Shown here in pieces: positions 23,048 to 34,732 of a stretch of 64,000 nucleotides of DNA. The position numbers and the translations under genes were made by a program. Source of the DNA: Colletotrichum lupini. Lineage: Eukaryota > Ascomycota > Sordariomycetes > Glomerellales > Glomerellaceae. The stretch spans positions 4,092,001-4,156,000 of the forward strand of contig NC_064679.1 in the NCBI RefSeq assembly GCF_023278565.1. The letters are read 5' to 3'. The notes beneath the pieces were generated by a model, which made no database searches, had not been told where the DNA came from, and was given only the letters and a program-made list of their open reading frames with translations. Every line of letters starts with the position of its first letter. Position 1 is the stretch's first letter.

Positions 23048-26000
23048 CTAATTAGTAGTTAAATTCTATTATTATAGATCGGTAAGGTATCTCGTTATAT
23101 AAAAGAGACGACTTTTTAATATTATACGGGATAGGAGATTCGTACTAATTAACCTTACGGAAGTAGACGAAAAAGGAGGTAATTCTTAAATACCGTACGG
23201 AATTAAGTAATCGTAGCCCTTTACTACTTATAAAAGGTCGACGTTTATTATATTAAATTACGTTAATTAACGGAACTACTTAAGTAACTAGCCTTTTACC
23301 GTCGCCCTAAGTAGCTTTTTTACTAAACGACTTTTTTATAGCCGGCCCGTAATTAGAAATTAACTAGTTAAATTAGTAAAAAGAAATACTTACGTAACGA
23401 CTACTTACTTAATTAATTAACATAACGAACGAGCTTAATAATACGGTATAAAAAAGCACTACGCGATTAAAAAAGGGGATCTTTAAATATAAATATTTTT
23501 ATTTAGTAATAAAAGTAACTTTATAAGAGTTATTAAGCTAAGAGATCTATAGTATATAGAAAAGTCTATTATTACGAGGATGTTATAAGTACGACCTTAA
23601 GCCCGCAATTTAAACGACTTTTTTATAGCTCCCTTAACTACTCCCTAAGTATTACTTAAGAATATAATATAAAAAACGGTTTAATAAGGGAAGAAGGGAT
23701 TTAGAGGTCTTAATAATATCGAGTTAAGAGTATTACGGATCTCGGATATTAACTTAAGAAGAAGGCGGCTACTTTAAAGTAGTCTTACGACCTCTTATTA
23801 AAGTTATTATTAACTTAAAAAAAGGCTAAAAAGACGAGGATCTAAAGAGAAAAGAAAAAGTCTTTTAAAAAGCTACTAAAGGGCTTCTTTTTTTATACTA
23901 GCTCCCGGTATAAGATTACTAATTTTAAAAAATTAACTAAAGAAGCTATTTAGAGATTATAAAGAGCACGAGGCTTAAGAGGCTAGAAGTATATAGGATA
24001 GCGGAAATTAGTAATTAGTAAAGATCCCGAGATTAATTACTATATCTTCTTATAGTAATATAAGCGTTTACTGCTATTATTATTAAAAAGAACTACTAAA
24101 ACCTACCTTTTTATACTAAATAAAAAAGAGGATCTTAATAGGTACGATAGCTAGCGATTTAGAAGGGTAATAGTAATTACTAAAAATAGTAAAAACGAGA
24201 GTAATAGCGAGATAGTAAGAAGAAGTAAGAATTTCCTAGACTTTAATAAATTCGTTAAGTAGTAAAAGTACGGATTTATTATAACTAGCGCGCGGATTAA
24301 ATATATCCCCGTTAAGATTAAATATATTAGTAATTACTAATATAAGTATAAGCTAGAGTACGACCCTTAGCGAGTAAGGGTAAAAAAAAAGAGGATAAAA
24401 CCCGATCTTAGGTAGAATCCTAATCCTTTATAAGTAAGTAAATATTAACCCGGATTATTAAGGGACGTAGATATATAAAATTGCGGATTAGCTTAATAGT
24501 AAGTAAATTAACGTAGTATTAATCTATTTAACTAAGGTTTATAAGAAAAAGGGGCTATAGGGGTAACCCCTATTTTACGAGATCGTAAACGACCTTAGTT
24601 ATTAACTAAATAAATAGTTCGCGAGCGTAAGCCTAGGAATCGTAAAAGTAGTTAATAAATTCTTTTACGGGCGAGGGGTATTATTAGCATAATTATAATC
24701 GTAAGAGCTATACGAAATACTAATAGCGATAATTATAAAAAAGGAATTCGTATTATAAAACTAAGTATAGGTTAATAGAGCGTATAATCGCTTTAATAAA
24801 TTTAAAAAAAGGGTAAACGACTTAGATTTCCTCCCTATAATTACTAACGGAAATCTATCGTTATAAAAGGATATACGAGGGTAAAATATAGTACTAGAAA
24901 TATAATAATTAATAATTTTACTTATTTCGATCTATAACTTATTACCGCTATTAATACGAAATTCGGCGCTAATTAGCTAATAAGAAAGGAGGTAGACGAC
25001 TTAAAGTTATTAATAATACGTAGTAACGTAGGGATCGTATATAAATACCGAAAATCTAGCGGTAAATACGAGGTAATTTATAAACCTTAAAAAGATCTTT
25101 TTAAAAAAGAAATTATACTCTAAGGGGAAGTATAAGGTTTTATAAAAAACCCTAACGATGTTTTACGATTATTATAAAAAAGTTAGAATTAGGGAATATT
25201 AGTACTATTCGGTAATTAATATCGTATTTATAAGTAAAGCCTTTAATTATTATTATAAAGCGGTACGTAATCTTAATTAAAACGACTTTTTTAGTATAAT
25301 TAACGTAATCCGAAGCCGCTTTAAGACCTATAATAAGAACCTAGAGCTCTTATTTAAGCTACGAGCGATTTTTTTTATATCTATAGCTAGGATAATAGAG
25401 GGTAAATTGCGAGTAGAGATCCTCGAAGAGCTTATTAATTAAATCGATAAGCTAGTAAAAACCTAGCTAAATAAGGGGATAAACGAGTAAAAAGTCGGAT
25501 ATTTTTATATTACAGTTTAGCGTATATTAAAAATAAAAATAATATTATACTAAATACTTAAAAATTATAAAACGCTCTACTTAAGGCTAAGATCTAGTTT
25601 TAATATTAAAATAAAAATACTATACTAAACCTGTTTCTAAGTATATAACGGCCCTTATTAGTAATATTAAGTCGATCGAACGTATAATAAGAAAAGAAAA
25701 GAGGCTAGATACGGTAATCGTTAATAAAGAGGCCTAGATTCGTTAAATAAGTAGAGATTTAACTTATAAGTAGGGTAATAGAAAAAGTAATATTATATTT
25801 ATAAAAAGGATAGATATTAGTTAAATAACTACTTTAAAGAGGAGCGTATTAAATTATATAAATAATATAAAAAGTCGAGGGTAGTAGATAATAAAACTAG
25901 CCCTCGTTAGTTTAACTAATTCTTTATTATATATAAGGGTAGATCTAAGGGCACAAAACTTAGTAACGGTAGTTAAAATAACGGCTTAAAATATATACCC

Positions 26001-29000
26001 CCTATAAGAGATTTAGAAAATAAAGAAGATCTTACCCCCTATACTAACAAATTAGATTATAACAAAATTAATAATATTAACTACTCTTTTTTCGCCCCGT
26101 TAGCCTTTAGAGGATATACGAGGCTAAACGAATAGAAGGTAATAAAAGCTCTTAATAAGTAAGCTTTTATTTATAAATAATAAGAGAAGGTCCTTTAGAT
26201 AACGGATATAAAAGTAGCTAAAAGGGCGAATTTAATAGGGCCGAAGCCTATTCTCTTAATAATTAAAGAGAAGACGCTATCTCTTTTAATATCTAAAAAA
26301 AAGGAATATAGTACTAAGTAAATCTAGGGGTAGCTAGAGGGGTCCTTTTTATATTACTTAGATCCCTTAAATACTAAGCTTATATAAGTATTTTACGTAA
26401 GTAAAAGGTATGGCTTAGACGATTTCTATAGGATTATCCTAGATATTAGGGTATCGTAATAGTTAACTAGAGGAAAAGGGTAATTCTAAGCGCTATAGAA
26501 AATCGCACTAGTAACGCTTAATACGTTAATAATAAGTATTATAAGGATTAGTTTTAGCCTAAGTAAGGAAATCGTCGCCCTAAGTATAATAAAAATAAAA
26601 ATATACTTCGGAACAATAACTTTTTATATTTTACTTATTAATACCCTATTTCTCTTATATTTAAAAGATATAAATTAACTAGGCATTATATTTAATAATA
26701 CGAGGAATAGAATTTCTAGCGGTAAGTACTTCGAAATAGTTAAACGACGATAGGGGTATGCGTTTATAAAGCTTATTAATAATACGAAGTTAATTAATTA
26801 CTTAACGGAAAGTAAGTTTAGAAGACTATACTAGAGATTTAGGTACCCGTTAGTTACGAGGCTATATAACCTCTTAAAGTAATTAAGTAATAATAATATC
26901 GAAATAGGGGTACTAGAGTAGTTAATAAAAGTATATTACTAATACTAAATAAATGCGCAGAGCCTACGTAAATTTAAATTTAAATTGCATAATAAGCTTA
27001 ACTTTAACTAAGAAATCGTTATTAATATCTTCTACTTAAATAGTCGGCTAGTACTATATATAATCGACGTAGCTATATCCTTCTAAATAGGGTAATTCCT
27101 CCGGGATTTATAAATAAAAATAGTATAGGTAGCCCTACGAAAAAGCTAGATTAATATATACTAAGGACCGCTAGATAGTATTAGAACCGACGCTAGTACT
27201 AGCTTTAAGTTAGTAGAATTTAGGGATAATACGACGGCCTACGGTATATAACTAAAAGTCGTACCCGTTAAAGCGCACTATAGTATTAAAAAGGTAAAAA
27301 GGGTATATTAATAGTTAAAAAGGGCGTTTAGAATTATTAAAAAGGAAAATCCGGATTCTATTAATAACGAATGCCTTTAGATAGTACTTAAATGCTATAA
27401 TAATACTATGGGGCCTAACGGACTTATACTAATACTATTAGTATTTAGAATATATTTAAAAATAACCTTAGCCTCGCTACCGTTACTAAGCATAAGCTAA
27501 CGAGCCTAAGTAATTAGAAAAGTAATATAAGTACTACGCGAGGTAAGTATAAAAAAGTAAGTTAATAAGGTAATTACTACGCGCAATGGGCCCGATATAG
27601 GGGATAATTTAAATATATTACTAAATTCGGATATATAAATATAGCGCGAAATTACTTAATAATAGGCTAGGCTATATAAGTTAATTTTTATTAACGAGCG
27701 CTCTTATATAGTTACGAGAGATCGTAACTAGCCTCTTGAAGTATTAATTATAATAATTAGACTATATTATATAGATCCTAACGAGGTAATTTCCAACTTA
27801 TAAAAAAAAGAAGAGCTAGGGGAAACTATATAACCTGCGGTAGAGGTATAAGAAATTATCCTTAACAAAATCGTCGTAATAATACTAATAAACGACGAGG
27901 AAGAGGAAATTATTAAAAGGGTACTAATACTACTAATAAGACGTTATAAAAGACTACGATAGTAAGCCTTAACGCGGCAATTTATTATTAATAACGAGGT
28001 AATTAATACTTTTTATATAATAAAAAAAAAAGCCGATTTTAAACTAGTAGTTAAACTACGTAAAGAAAGCGTAATTATAATTATTAAAAAGCTATAAAAG
28101 GGATTAAATCTTATCAAAGTAAATACTCTTTACGATCGAGGGGTCTATTAATTTATCTTATACGACCTAGAGAAATATATAAACCTCTATATATTTAAAT
28201 TACGAATAGTTCGTAAGATTAAAGGGAAAGGAATACCTTAGCCGTACGAGAAGTTTAAATACGTAATTTAGGGGTATAGCGACGTTAAAAAGGCGACGCT
28301 ACTTATATAATCGCTTACTATATAGCGCTATAACTAACGATTAATAATAGCACTAATAGCATCGCTATAGAAAAAGGGATACGAGATTTAAAGCCGTAAT
28401 ATTACCCAGGCATATACCCAATCGGCTATAGGGCTTATAAGGAAAATCCTAGCTTATTTACTAAAGGAAATAGCTAGTAAATACCTAGAAAGTACGATTA
28501 TTAAAGTACTTAAGCTACTATATAGGCTCGTAGAATTAGGTACTTATTAATAAGCTACTTATTACGATTTTTATATTAATTAACTATTAATAGTTACCTC
28601 TATATATAACCCGTGCTTATTAGTTACGGAGTACAAAAGCGACTAATTTAGGATCGTCGGAATATAGACCGATAATATATTAGGCTTATTTAATATTAAC
28701 TTTATAAAGAAGGAGAATAAGGAGCTCTAAAAAGCGGGCTTCGTAACAAAGCTAAAAGAGGTCTTTATAATAAATATACCCTTAGTATTTAATAATAGGA
28801 TTTTTATAATTAAAAGGGAAACCGTCGTCTTTTAATAAAAGGGGTAGGGCGAGAAGATTAACCTCGTTAATCTGAACGTAACTAACGTTAAAAAGCGGTA
28901 TAAGGCTAAGCTCGTACGAGGGGTATATATTACGAGTATTTATTAGCCTAAAGCGACTTTTAACTATATTAAAGTAGCGTAAGCTATAGATCTAATTAAA

Positions 29001-29731
29001 TAAAACGTCGAAGTACTTAATAAGTAGCTTAAGTAGTAATAAACGAATCTCGATCGAGGTCTTATCTATTACCTAATCGACCTTACGATTAATAAGCTTT
29101 ACGTTTTTATTAATAAGTTATTTATAAATAATAACGACCTTACTTCGTGATTAGGGTATATTATTATCCTAGCTAACGAGAGTATAAGTAAAAGCGAATT
29201 TACTATATATAGTAATATAATCTATTACTCGTTAACTAAAAATAAGTGGGTAACGAGAAGTATACTAGCGTTAGAAGTCTATAGTATAATTAACGGTATT
29301 AACCTCTCTTATATAATTTTAATAACGCTAAAGAAAAATACTAATCGAATTAGCCTTTTACCTATTTTAACGGTTATTTATACCGATTCTTATTCGCTAT
29401 ATAAATACCTTATTAAATTAGAGACGACGAAGGAAAAGAGGCTTATAATTAATATTATAGCCCTTAAATAATCGTATAAAAGGCGCGAGATACTTAAAAT
29501 CCGTTAAATTAATAATAAAAATAACCTTATAGACGCTTTTATAAAAGTAGTACTAAATAAGGGATTAGAGTAATTCGTAAGTAATAAAAAAGTTATTATA
29601 TAAATAGAGGAATAGGTTATATAAAAAGAGTAGAAAAAAGGGGGAAAAGGAGACGACTTAGTAAACGGGCCCGAGGTCGAATTATACCTCTAACCGTAGT
29701 AGTTAAATTAATAAAAGAAAGAGAAAGTTAG

Positions 29732-29936
29732 TATTAGATTAGAAGTCTAATTCGACCGCGGTATATAGCCGACTATATAGGGGCTAATTAGGGGCCCTAT
29801 TTATAATTATCGTAGCTAGCCTAACCTATGGTTAGAACCTCCTTTTTATACTTACTACGCAAATATTTATATAGTCTAATTAATCTCTTCGTTAACTACG
29901 GTTCGAACTAACTACCCTGTAATAGGGATACTAACA
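29732..29936 (+). repeat. 3' LTR of the Copia-type element
   Basis: 205 bp, the same length as the left LTR. Differences from it are mostly C-to-T and G-to-A, e.g. the start is TATTAGATTAG and the CAG-rich stretch has become TATAGCCGACTATATAGG. It keeps the CA terminus (ACTAACA). Confidence 0.9.
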
Positions 29937-30718
29937 AGATGTGTTCGATTAGCACATTAACCGTACCACATCGATATCTTCTCATTCGGGCCCAGTCATT
30001 AGAATCTCCGGGTACTCACGTTGAACCATTGTACGAGGTCTATAGGCTGTTCGCTCTGGCTGATGCTGTGAAGTCTGTGAAACAAGAGGTCGACATACTC
30101 CTGCAGGATTGGTTCCTGTTCTCTCAAAGCCTTTTCGGAGAAACCATGAGCAAAAAGCTTGCGAATGTAGCCATGATAATGACGATCGGCATTGAGAATG
30201 ACTGGCTCTCCTTTCCACCCCGCGTGATACTTCGGATCTTTTGAGAACTCGAGTTCTCCAGAGGGTTTATGGCCATATATCTCTTTCCACTGACTGGCGT
30301 TGATGAATGACAACCCATCTGGCGTGGTTCGGACGACAGGCCCGTACTTGTTATGAAGATCCAAAAGATCCCACGGTGTCTTGCCTTTGTAGTAGGACCA
30401 AATAACCCACAAGGGAGTTGCTGCTGCCAGTCGGGGACCTGGATACTTGGCGAGAGGGTGGAAAAATAGATTGTAGAAGATGAGACATAATTGGTACGTG
30501 ATTATCTGAAGGATTGCCCGAGTTGTCAGCTGAGTACAGGGGAGTTGAGGTCAAGAGTTGGAGAGCAAGAGAAAGAAAACGCAAAAAAAAAAAACTACGG
30601 CGAGAGAGGGGAGAGTGGTGGTAGTACTGACAAGCGCAATCATAAAACCCATGAACATCCCGACGTGATGCAGAAGTGAAAGGTCAATACTGTTGTCAAC
30701 TTGATTCTGGACAGCCAT

Positions 30719-31499
30719 GATCGCTAGTGTGTGGTGTTCTCAATATTTTAGCCAGAAATGAGGTAGTCTACGTGGACAACCCTCGGTAATTATAATAATT
30801 CTACAACCAAGGAAACGGCAATGCATTCTTGCATCGGTCTTTACTGCTTCGTTCCAGTCCGTACTCCTCGGTTCGCGTTGGAGGCTGATCCCGTTGTTAG
30901 AGCAAAGTCGAAGACGATTACCCACAAAATGACGGTGAAGTGGTTTTGCGCTTTGCGCGATTCATCGACATTTCAGGGGTGGGTTGCATGCGGGGAACCT
31001 GGAGCGGACTTCATAGAAGCCGTTATCACCGCTAAAACCGTCTACAGCCTCGAAAAGTACACTACCGCTTTAACTCAGCCTACCATCACATTTTGTAGTC
31101 GCGTTCCGATGGCCCGTTCTTGTAGATCAGGTTCAGGCACTACGATATCGAGGGTGATAGCAAACAAGGTTTTACTGAACAAAGCGTAAGGCAGATCCGG
31201 ACGGGCTGCTTAGTTGGCACAGAAGACTCCCAGATCTTCCAGTCTCGCACGACAATATTGCGATAAGACTAACTGTTGGCAGTGCGCATAGTATAAAAGT
31301 CGTGTGAAGCCGCTCGCGCCTCAAGGCTGACTGTAACACACGTAGCAATGCAAACGTGTGGCAGCACTGCCGTTGCTGCCGCGTTTATGGGTGTTTCGGG
31401 GGGGGGGGTTGTGATGAGGGCGCTCTGCAAGCAGTTGATAAGAAAAGAAAACAGAAAACTAGCCATAGTTAAATACATAAACTGTCATTTTGGCAAGAA
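30719..31499. other. Interval between the P450 start and the DJ-1 stop
   Basis: About 0.8 kb; presumably contains the P450 promoter (upstream on the minus strand) and the DJ-1 terminator. It includes an 11-G run at 31398-31408. A 122-codon plus-strand frame (30821-31189) has no recognisable domain and is not called. Confidence 0.4.
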
Positions 31500-34140
31500 C
31501 TAAAGACCCAAGGCTTTAACAATAGCCTGCCCAACGCCGTAGGCAGACGCTGGATTCTGACCAGTGATTATAATGCCATCAGTAACTAAGTCAAAGCACC
31601 CACTTTTGGGCACCCCCCCCTTTTGGGCACCCCCAAAAATCCCTCCCAGCCACCATATTAAACCCCTACCTATTATTTTAATTCAATATAACAATTATAA
31701 AAATCGTCTAAATGCATTCCTTTTTGGCACACTTATTAATTAATAAGTAATAGTATTATATACCGAAAATAAGCTCTAATAAGTACTTAATACTATTAAA
31801 AACGGTCTCTCTATTAAAAGGGCCTTAATTAAGTTCGGGGTTCTTAAGATAATACTTTAGGGTCGAAGGAGAGGCTATTAAACGAGGGCAAGGGTATTCG
31901 TAGAGCTTTAGAGGCTTCTTTTATAATAAGAAGATTAGCTAGCTTAATAAATTCGTATATAGTATTACCTAAGTATTATACTAACTTATAAATAGGTTAA
32001 AGAATTTACTAAGCGAGTTCTAAGGTCCTAGGGGGATAATAAACTACTTAATAAGAGATAGATTAACGCTTTTATTAAAAAGAATCTATTAATAAGGGTC
32101 TAAAGAAGTTATTTAATTAATTCGCACCGCGTTAATAAAGCTACTACTAATATAATTAAATAATAGTTTAGATTACTTAATATACTAAAGATTAGCGGTA
32201 TTAAATAGGCTAATAGGTATAATATAAATAAGACTAGTATAATAAAGGGCAAGGGAGCTAATAGGCTAGTCTTAGGTATAATAAAGGCTATAGTAGTACG
32301 AAAAAAAGAGGCTAGTTCGCGTACCTAGGTAACGATTATCGAGTATATCTTTACTAATAGTAGAGCTATTAAACTATTAGTTATTTATAAGGGAAAGTTA
32401 GTTTAATAGTAGTAGTTCCCTCTTTAACTTACCGCTTATAATAGTTAAAAGTTTATAATAATAGATAATAGCTAGACGACCGACGAGACTGCCCTTTACT
32501 AGCTAAAGGAAGTATTCTTATTATAAACTAAGACCCCCCTTATTAAGGGGCTTAGTAAGCTAAACTAGCCTCGACTATTAGTACTAAATAAGTATAGGAG
32601 TTATATAATAATAGAATTTATATAGGAGTGCTATAGAAATAACGTCTACTTATTATTCTTATTATTATACGCTTCTTATATCCTCTAGCTATTAAATATA
32701 GCTATCTTTAGGCTTATTAAGTTTATATATAAAAAGGAGCTTAGTAAGGAGGATATAGTAAATAATTTTACTATTATTAAAAAGTAGTACTTCTTAAGCT
32801 ATTACTAGCTTACTCGTTTAGCTAGTCTAACGTTATTAAATATATAAAGTAAGTAGAAAGTAACTAGACTATAGCTACTTAATATAGCTAAGCTACTTCT
32901 TAACTTAATAGTCCTATTTATATAAGTTATACTATTTAAAAGGGGTATAGAAGCTAAGTAAACGACTAGTAATACTAGTAAACTACTTAACTAGGTATTA
33001 GTAACTTCTATTATTAACTAATTAATTCCTAAGAAGGCTAGCGAGCTCTGCAATTATTTAAAGCTATTTATAGAGCTTAGTCTAGATAATAGTACTCGAC
33101 GACTACTATTTTAAAAAATAAAAAAAGCTTTTAGGAAGTAAGCTTATTAATTAGCTATATCTCGGTACTAAGTTTAAGTTCTTAAGGCTAGGATTAAGCG
33201 CATAAGGCCTAAAAAAAAGAAGACTATATATCTAGACCTAAATACTAAGTTTATAAATATTTAGAACGTATAAAAAGCTTAAGAGGACTCTAGCGACTAT
33301 TTAGTTAGTCCTAATCGACTCGTAGGGGTCGAATTACCTAGGCAGAATTTTGATTATATTATTATAGCAGTAGAAGGTAGTTAATTAATTAATTGTGGTT
33401 AGTGTTGATGTTTGGATGCCATGTTTTGTTGGGGTGCCCAAAAGGGGGGGGTGCCCAAAAGTGGGTGCTTTGACTTACCATCTCTCCGAAAGGAGCATCA
33501 GCGGTGGCATATTTGCCGCCCACCTCCTTGATACGATCCTCAAGTAAAAAGTTCATCTCTGAAGTATATCCAGCCTTGCCCTCCTCAATATTGCTAAACC
33601 CGGTCACGTGTCTTCCCTCGAGCAAATAGCTGCCGTCGTGATTCTTGACGTTCACGATAGCTCCAGGCCCATGACATACAGCAGCAATAGGTTTGTTCTG
33701 TGCGGCAAAGTCGGCGACGAGTTTCAGACTCCCTTGGTCGAATGCCAGATCGAACATCGGACCATGTGCACCTGGGAAGAAAATGGCGTCAAATTCAGAT
33801 GCCCTACCAGCATACATGGAAAGGCGTTCAGTGTTTTCCCAAGTGTGTCGATGATTCTTCAGGAAATTCTGAGATGATGGATCGTTGCCGAAGACCTTGA
33901 CGGAAGCTGGATCAAGGGGTGCAATCCCGCCCTCAAGGGACGCGAAGACCAGCTCCACTCCAGCATCTTTTAGAACATCATATGGATGAGCGAGCTCGGG
34001 CTTTGTAGATATCCATTAGATCTGGGCGGGGAGCAAGTTTTTCAAGAGCGTCGGGGACCTACCAGATACCAGCCAGTGGGCTTGCCGCTCTTTGGGATTG
34101 TGCCACAAGAGGTGAGTACAATAAGAACCTTCTTGGTCAT
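31500..34140 (-). pseudogene. DJ-1/PfpI (Hsp31-like) protein split by a pogo/Fot1-like element
   Basis: Pieces (minus): exon 1 at 34063-34140; exon 2 starts at 34000, is cut at 33476 and resumes at 31586, stopping at 31500. The intron 34001-34062 has GTAGGT, a TCTAAT branch and an AAAG end. With the element and one copy of its TA duplication removed, the frame is 229 codons with no stop. The protein has the catalytic Cys elbow (AAVCHGPGA), an early Glu (GWYLPELAHPY) as in Hsp31-type members, and the family C-terminus (TDGIIITGQNPASA). Relatives are glyoxalase III/chaperone-type stress proteins that detoxify methylglyoxal. As it stands, translation runs into the transposon and loses the last 28 residues, so it is probably non-functional. 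It is divergent from the Zn2Cys6 gene. Confidence 0.88.
31587..33477 (+). mobile_element. Pogo/Fot1-like (Tc1/mariner) transposon copy 1, RIP-degraded
   Basis: The element is 31589-33475 (1,887 bp) with perfect 45-bp terminal inverted repeats starting AGTCAAAGCACCCAC; each repeat contains the motif CTTTTGGGCACCCC twice. It is flanked by TA on both sides (31587-31588, 33476-33477), the target duplication of this superfamily. Size and ends fit Fot1/pogo elements of fungi. The inverted repeats are GC-rich and unmutated, while the interior is TpA-rich with stops everywhere. Interior strings shared with the copy at 59.7 kb show the two are the same family in opposite orientation. It interrupts the DJ-1 gene. 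Confidence 0.88.
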
Positions 34141-34732
34141 ATTGAAAGGCTACTAGGTCATACGCCAATATTCGGTAAAAAACGAAGGACAACTGAACGT
34201 GCAAGGTCAATACATGTGCCGAGTCATGTTAAGCTGAGGTGAATAGAGAGTTTATGTATCATTTTGTATTTGTGTGATGATCCAGACTTGTCTGGGTCTT
34301 GCCTTTAGCCAGACGGAAGCTTGGAGTTTGAGAATCACAGATTGCCGACGCTCTCCGAAATCCGTTCGCCCCAAGTCCGACGCAATGATGTTGTGGATGC
34401 TAACAAGGTTTGCGATGAGCTCCAAGTGCATTCCGGTACTCTTAGACCCAACCATTCCCGGATTTTAGCTAAGTCCATTACCGGTATAGACACCGTTTTG
34501 CGTCCAGTCCATACAGACGGAGAAAATTAATTTCCGCCCCTAAGCTGCGTGCCTAGCAACGTGTATACGAAGCGATCGCCAACAATCACCAGCACTGCCA
34601 AGCAGATTTTTTTCAACCCATTGCCGAAGTGCGTCGACTCAGAAAGCTAGCCAGCGACAGTTCATTTTCGAACGATTTCAGTTTGGCAATTGCATCAAAC
34701 AGCGTGTGCAATCAAGGAGAGTCGGTACGAGA
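34141..34732. promoter_or_regulatory. Shared divergent promoter region of DJ-1 and Zn2Cys6 genes
   Basis: 592 bp separate the two divergent start codons (34140 minus, 34733 plus). No gene fits here. Divergent placement next to a pathway-type regulator suggests common control, but I see no unambiguous CGG-N-CCG operator pair. Confidence 0.4.

Larger units (their letters stand above)
22838..29941 (+). mobile_element. Ty1/Copia-type LTR retrotransposon, RIP-degraded
   Basis: Two 205-bp LTRs, at 22843-23047 and 29732-29936, enclose 6.7 kb. The 5-bp target duplication is AGATA (22838-22842) and AGATG (29937-29941), one transition apart. A purine-rich tract (AAAAGAAAGAGAAAG, about 29715-29729) directly precedes the right LTR, which sets the element on the plus strand. 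The interior is TpA-rich with stops in every frame. Reading through the decay, the last 1 kb keeps traces of a reverse transcriptase followed by RNase H with nothing after it before the LTR, which is the Copia order. No coding capacity remains. It sits in an intron of the P450 gene, in the opposite orientation to it. Confidence 0.88.
21701..30718 (-). pseudogene. Cytochrome P450 (507 codons) split by an LTR retrotransposon
   Basis: Exons (minus): 30632-30718, 30020-30505, 22798-22828, 22532-22728, 22316-22478, 21701-22260. With the element removed they join into 507 codons without a stop. The N-terminus has a membrane anchor and the PGPRLAA hinge. The I-helix has AGSETTA, the K-helix EETLR (about residues 368-371), and the heme loop FQYGPRNCIGR has the ligand Cys near residue 452, so every P450 hallmark is kept. 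Expected role is an ER-bound monooxygenase with an unknown substrate. The second intron starts at 30019 with GTGAGT; its branch-like GCTAATC lies before the insertion and its acceptor CCGTAG (22829) lies on the far side, so branch site and acceptor are now about 7.1 kb apart. Splicing over this is unlikely, so I infer a null allele. An hAT-like element abuts the 3' end. Confidence 0.88.

Noticed and set aside
18000..29700. Introner-like or AT-rich centromere/mitochondrial DNA
   Set aside because: Discrete elements with inverted repeats or LTRs and target duplications explain the AT-rich blocks; the composition is TpA-biased as expected from RIP.
30821..31189. 122-codon plus-strand frame between P450 and DJ-1
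   Set aside because: No motif, non-biased codon use, and it overlaps the expected P450 promoter.
31398..31408. Run of 11 G as a regulatory G-quadruplex
   Set aside because: A single homopolymer run; length is uncertain and no other G-tracts are arranged around it.
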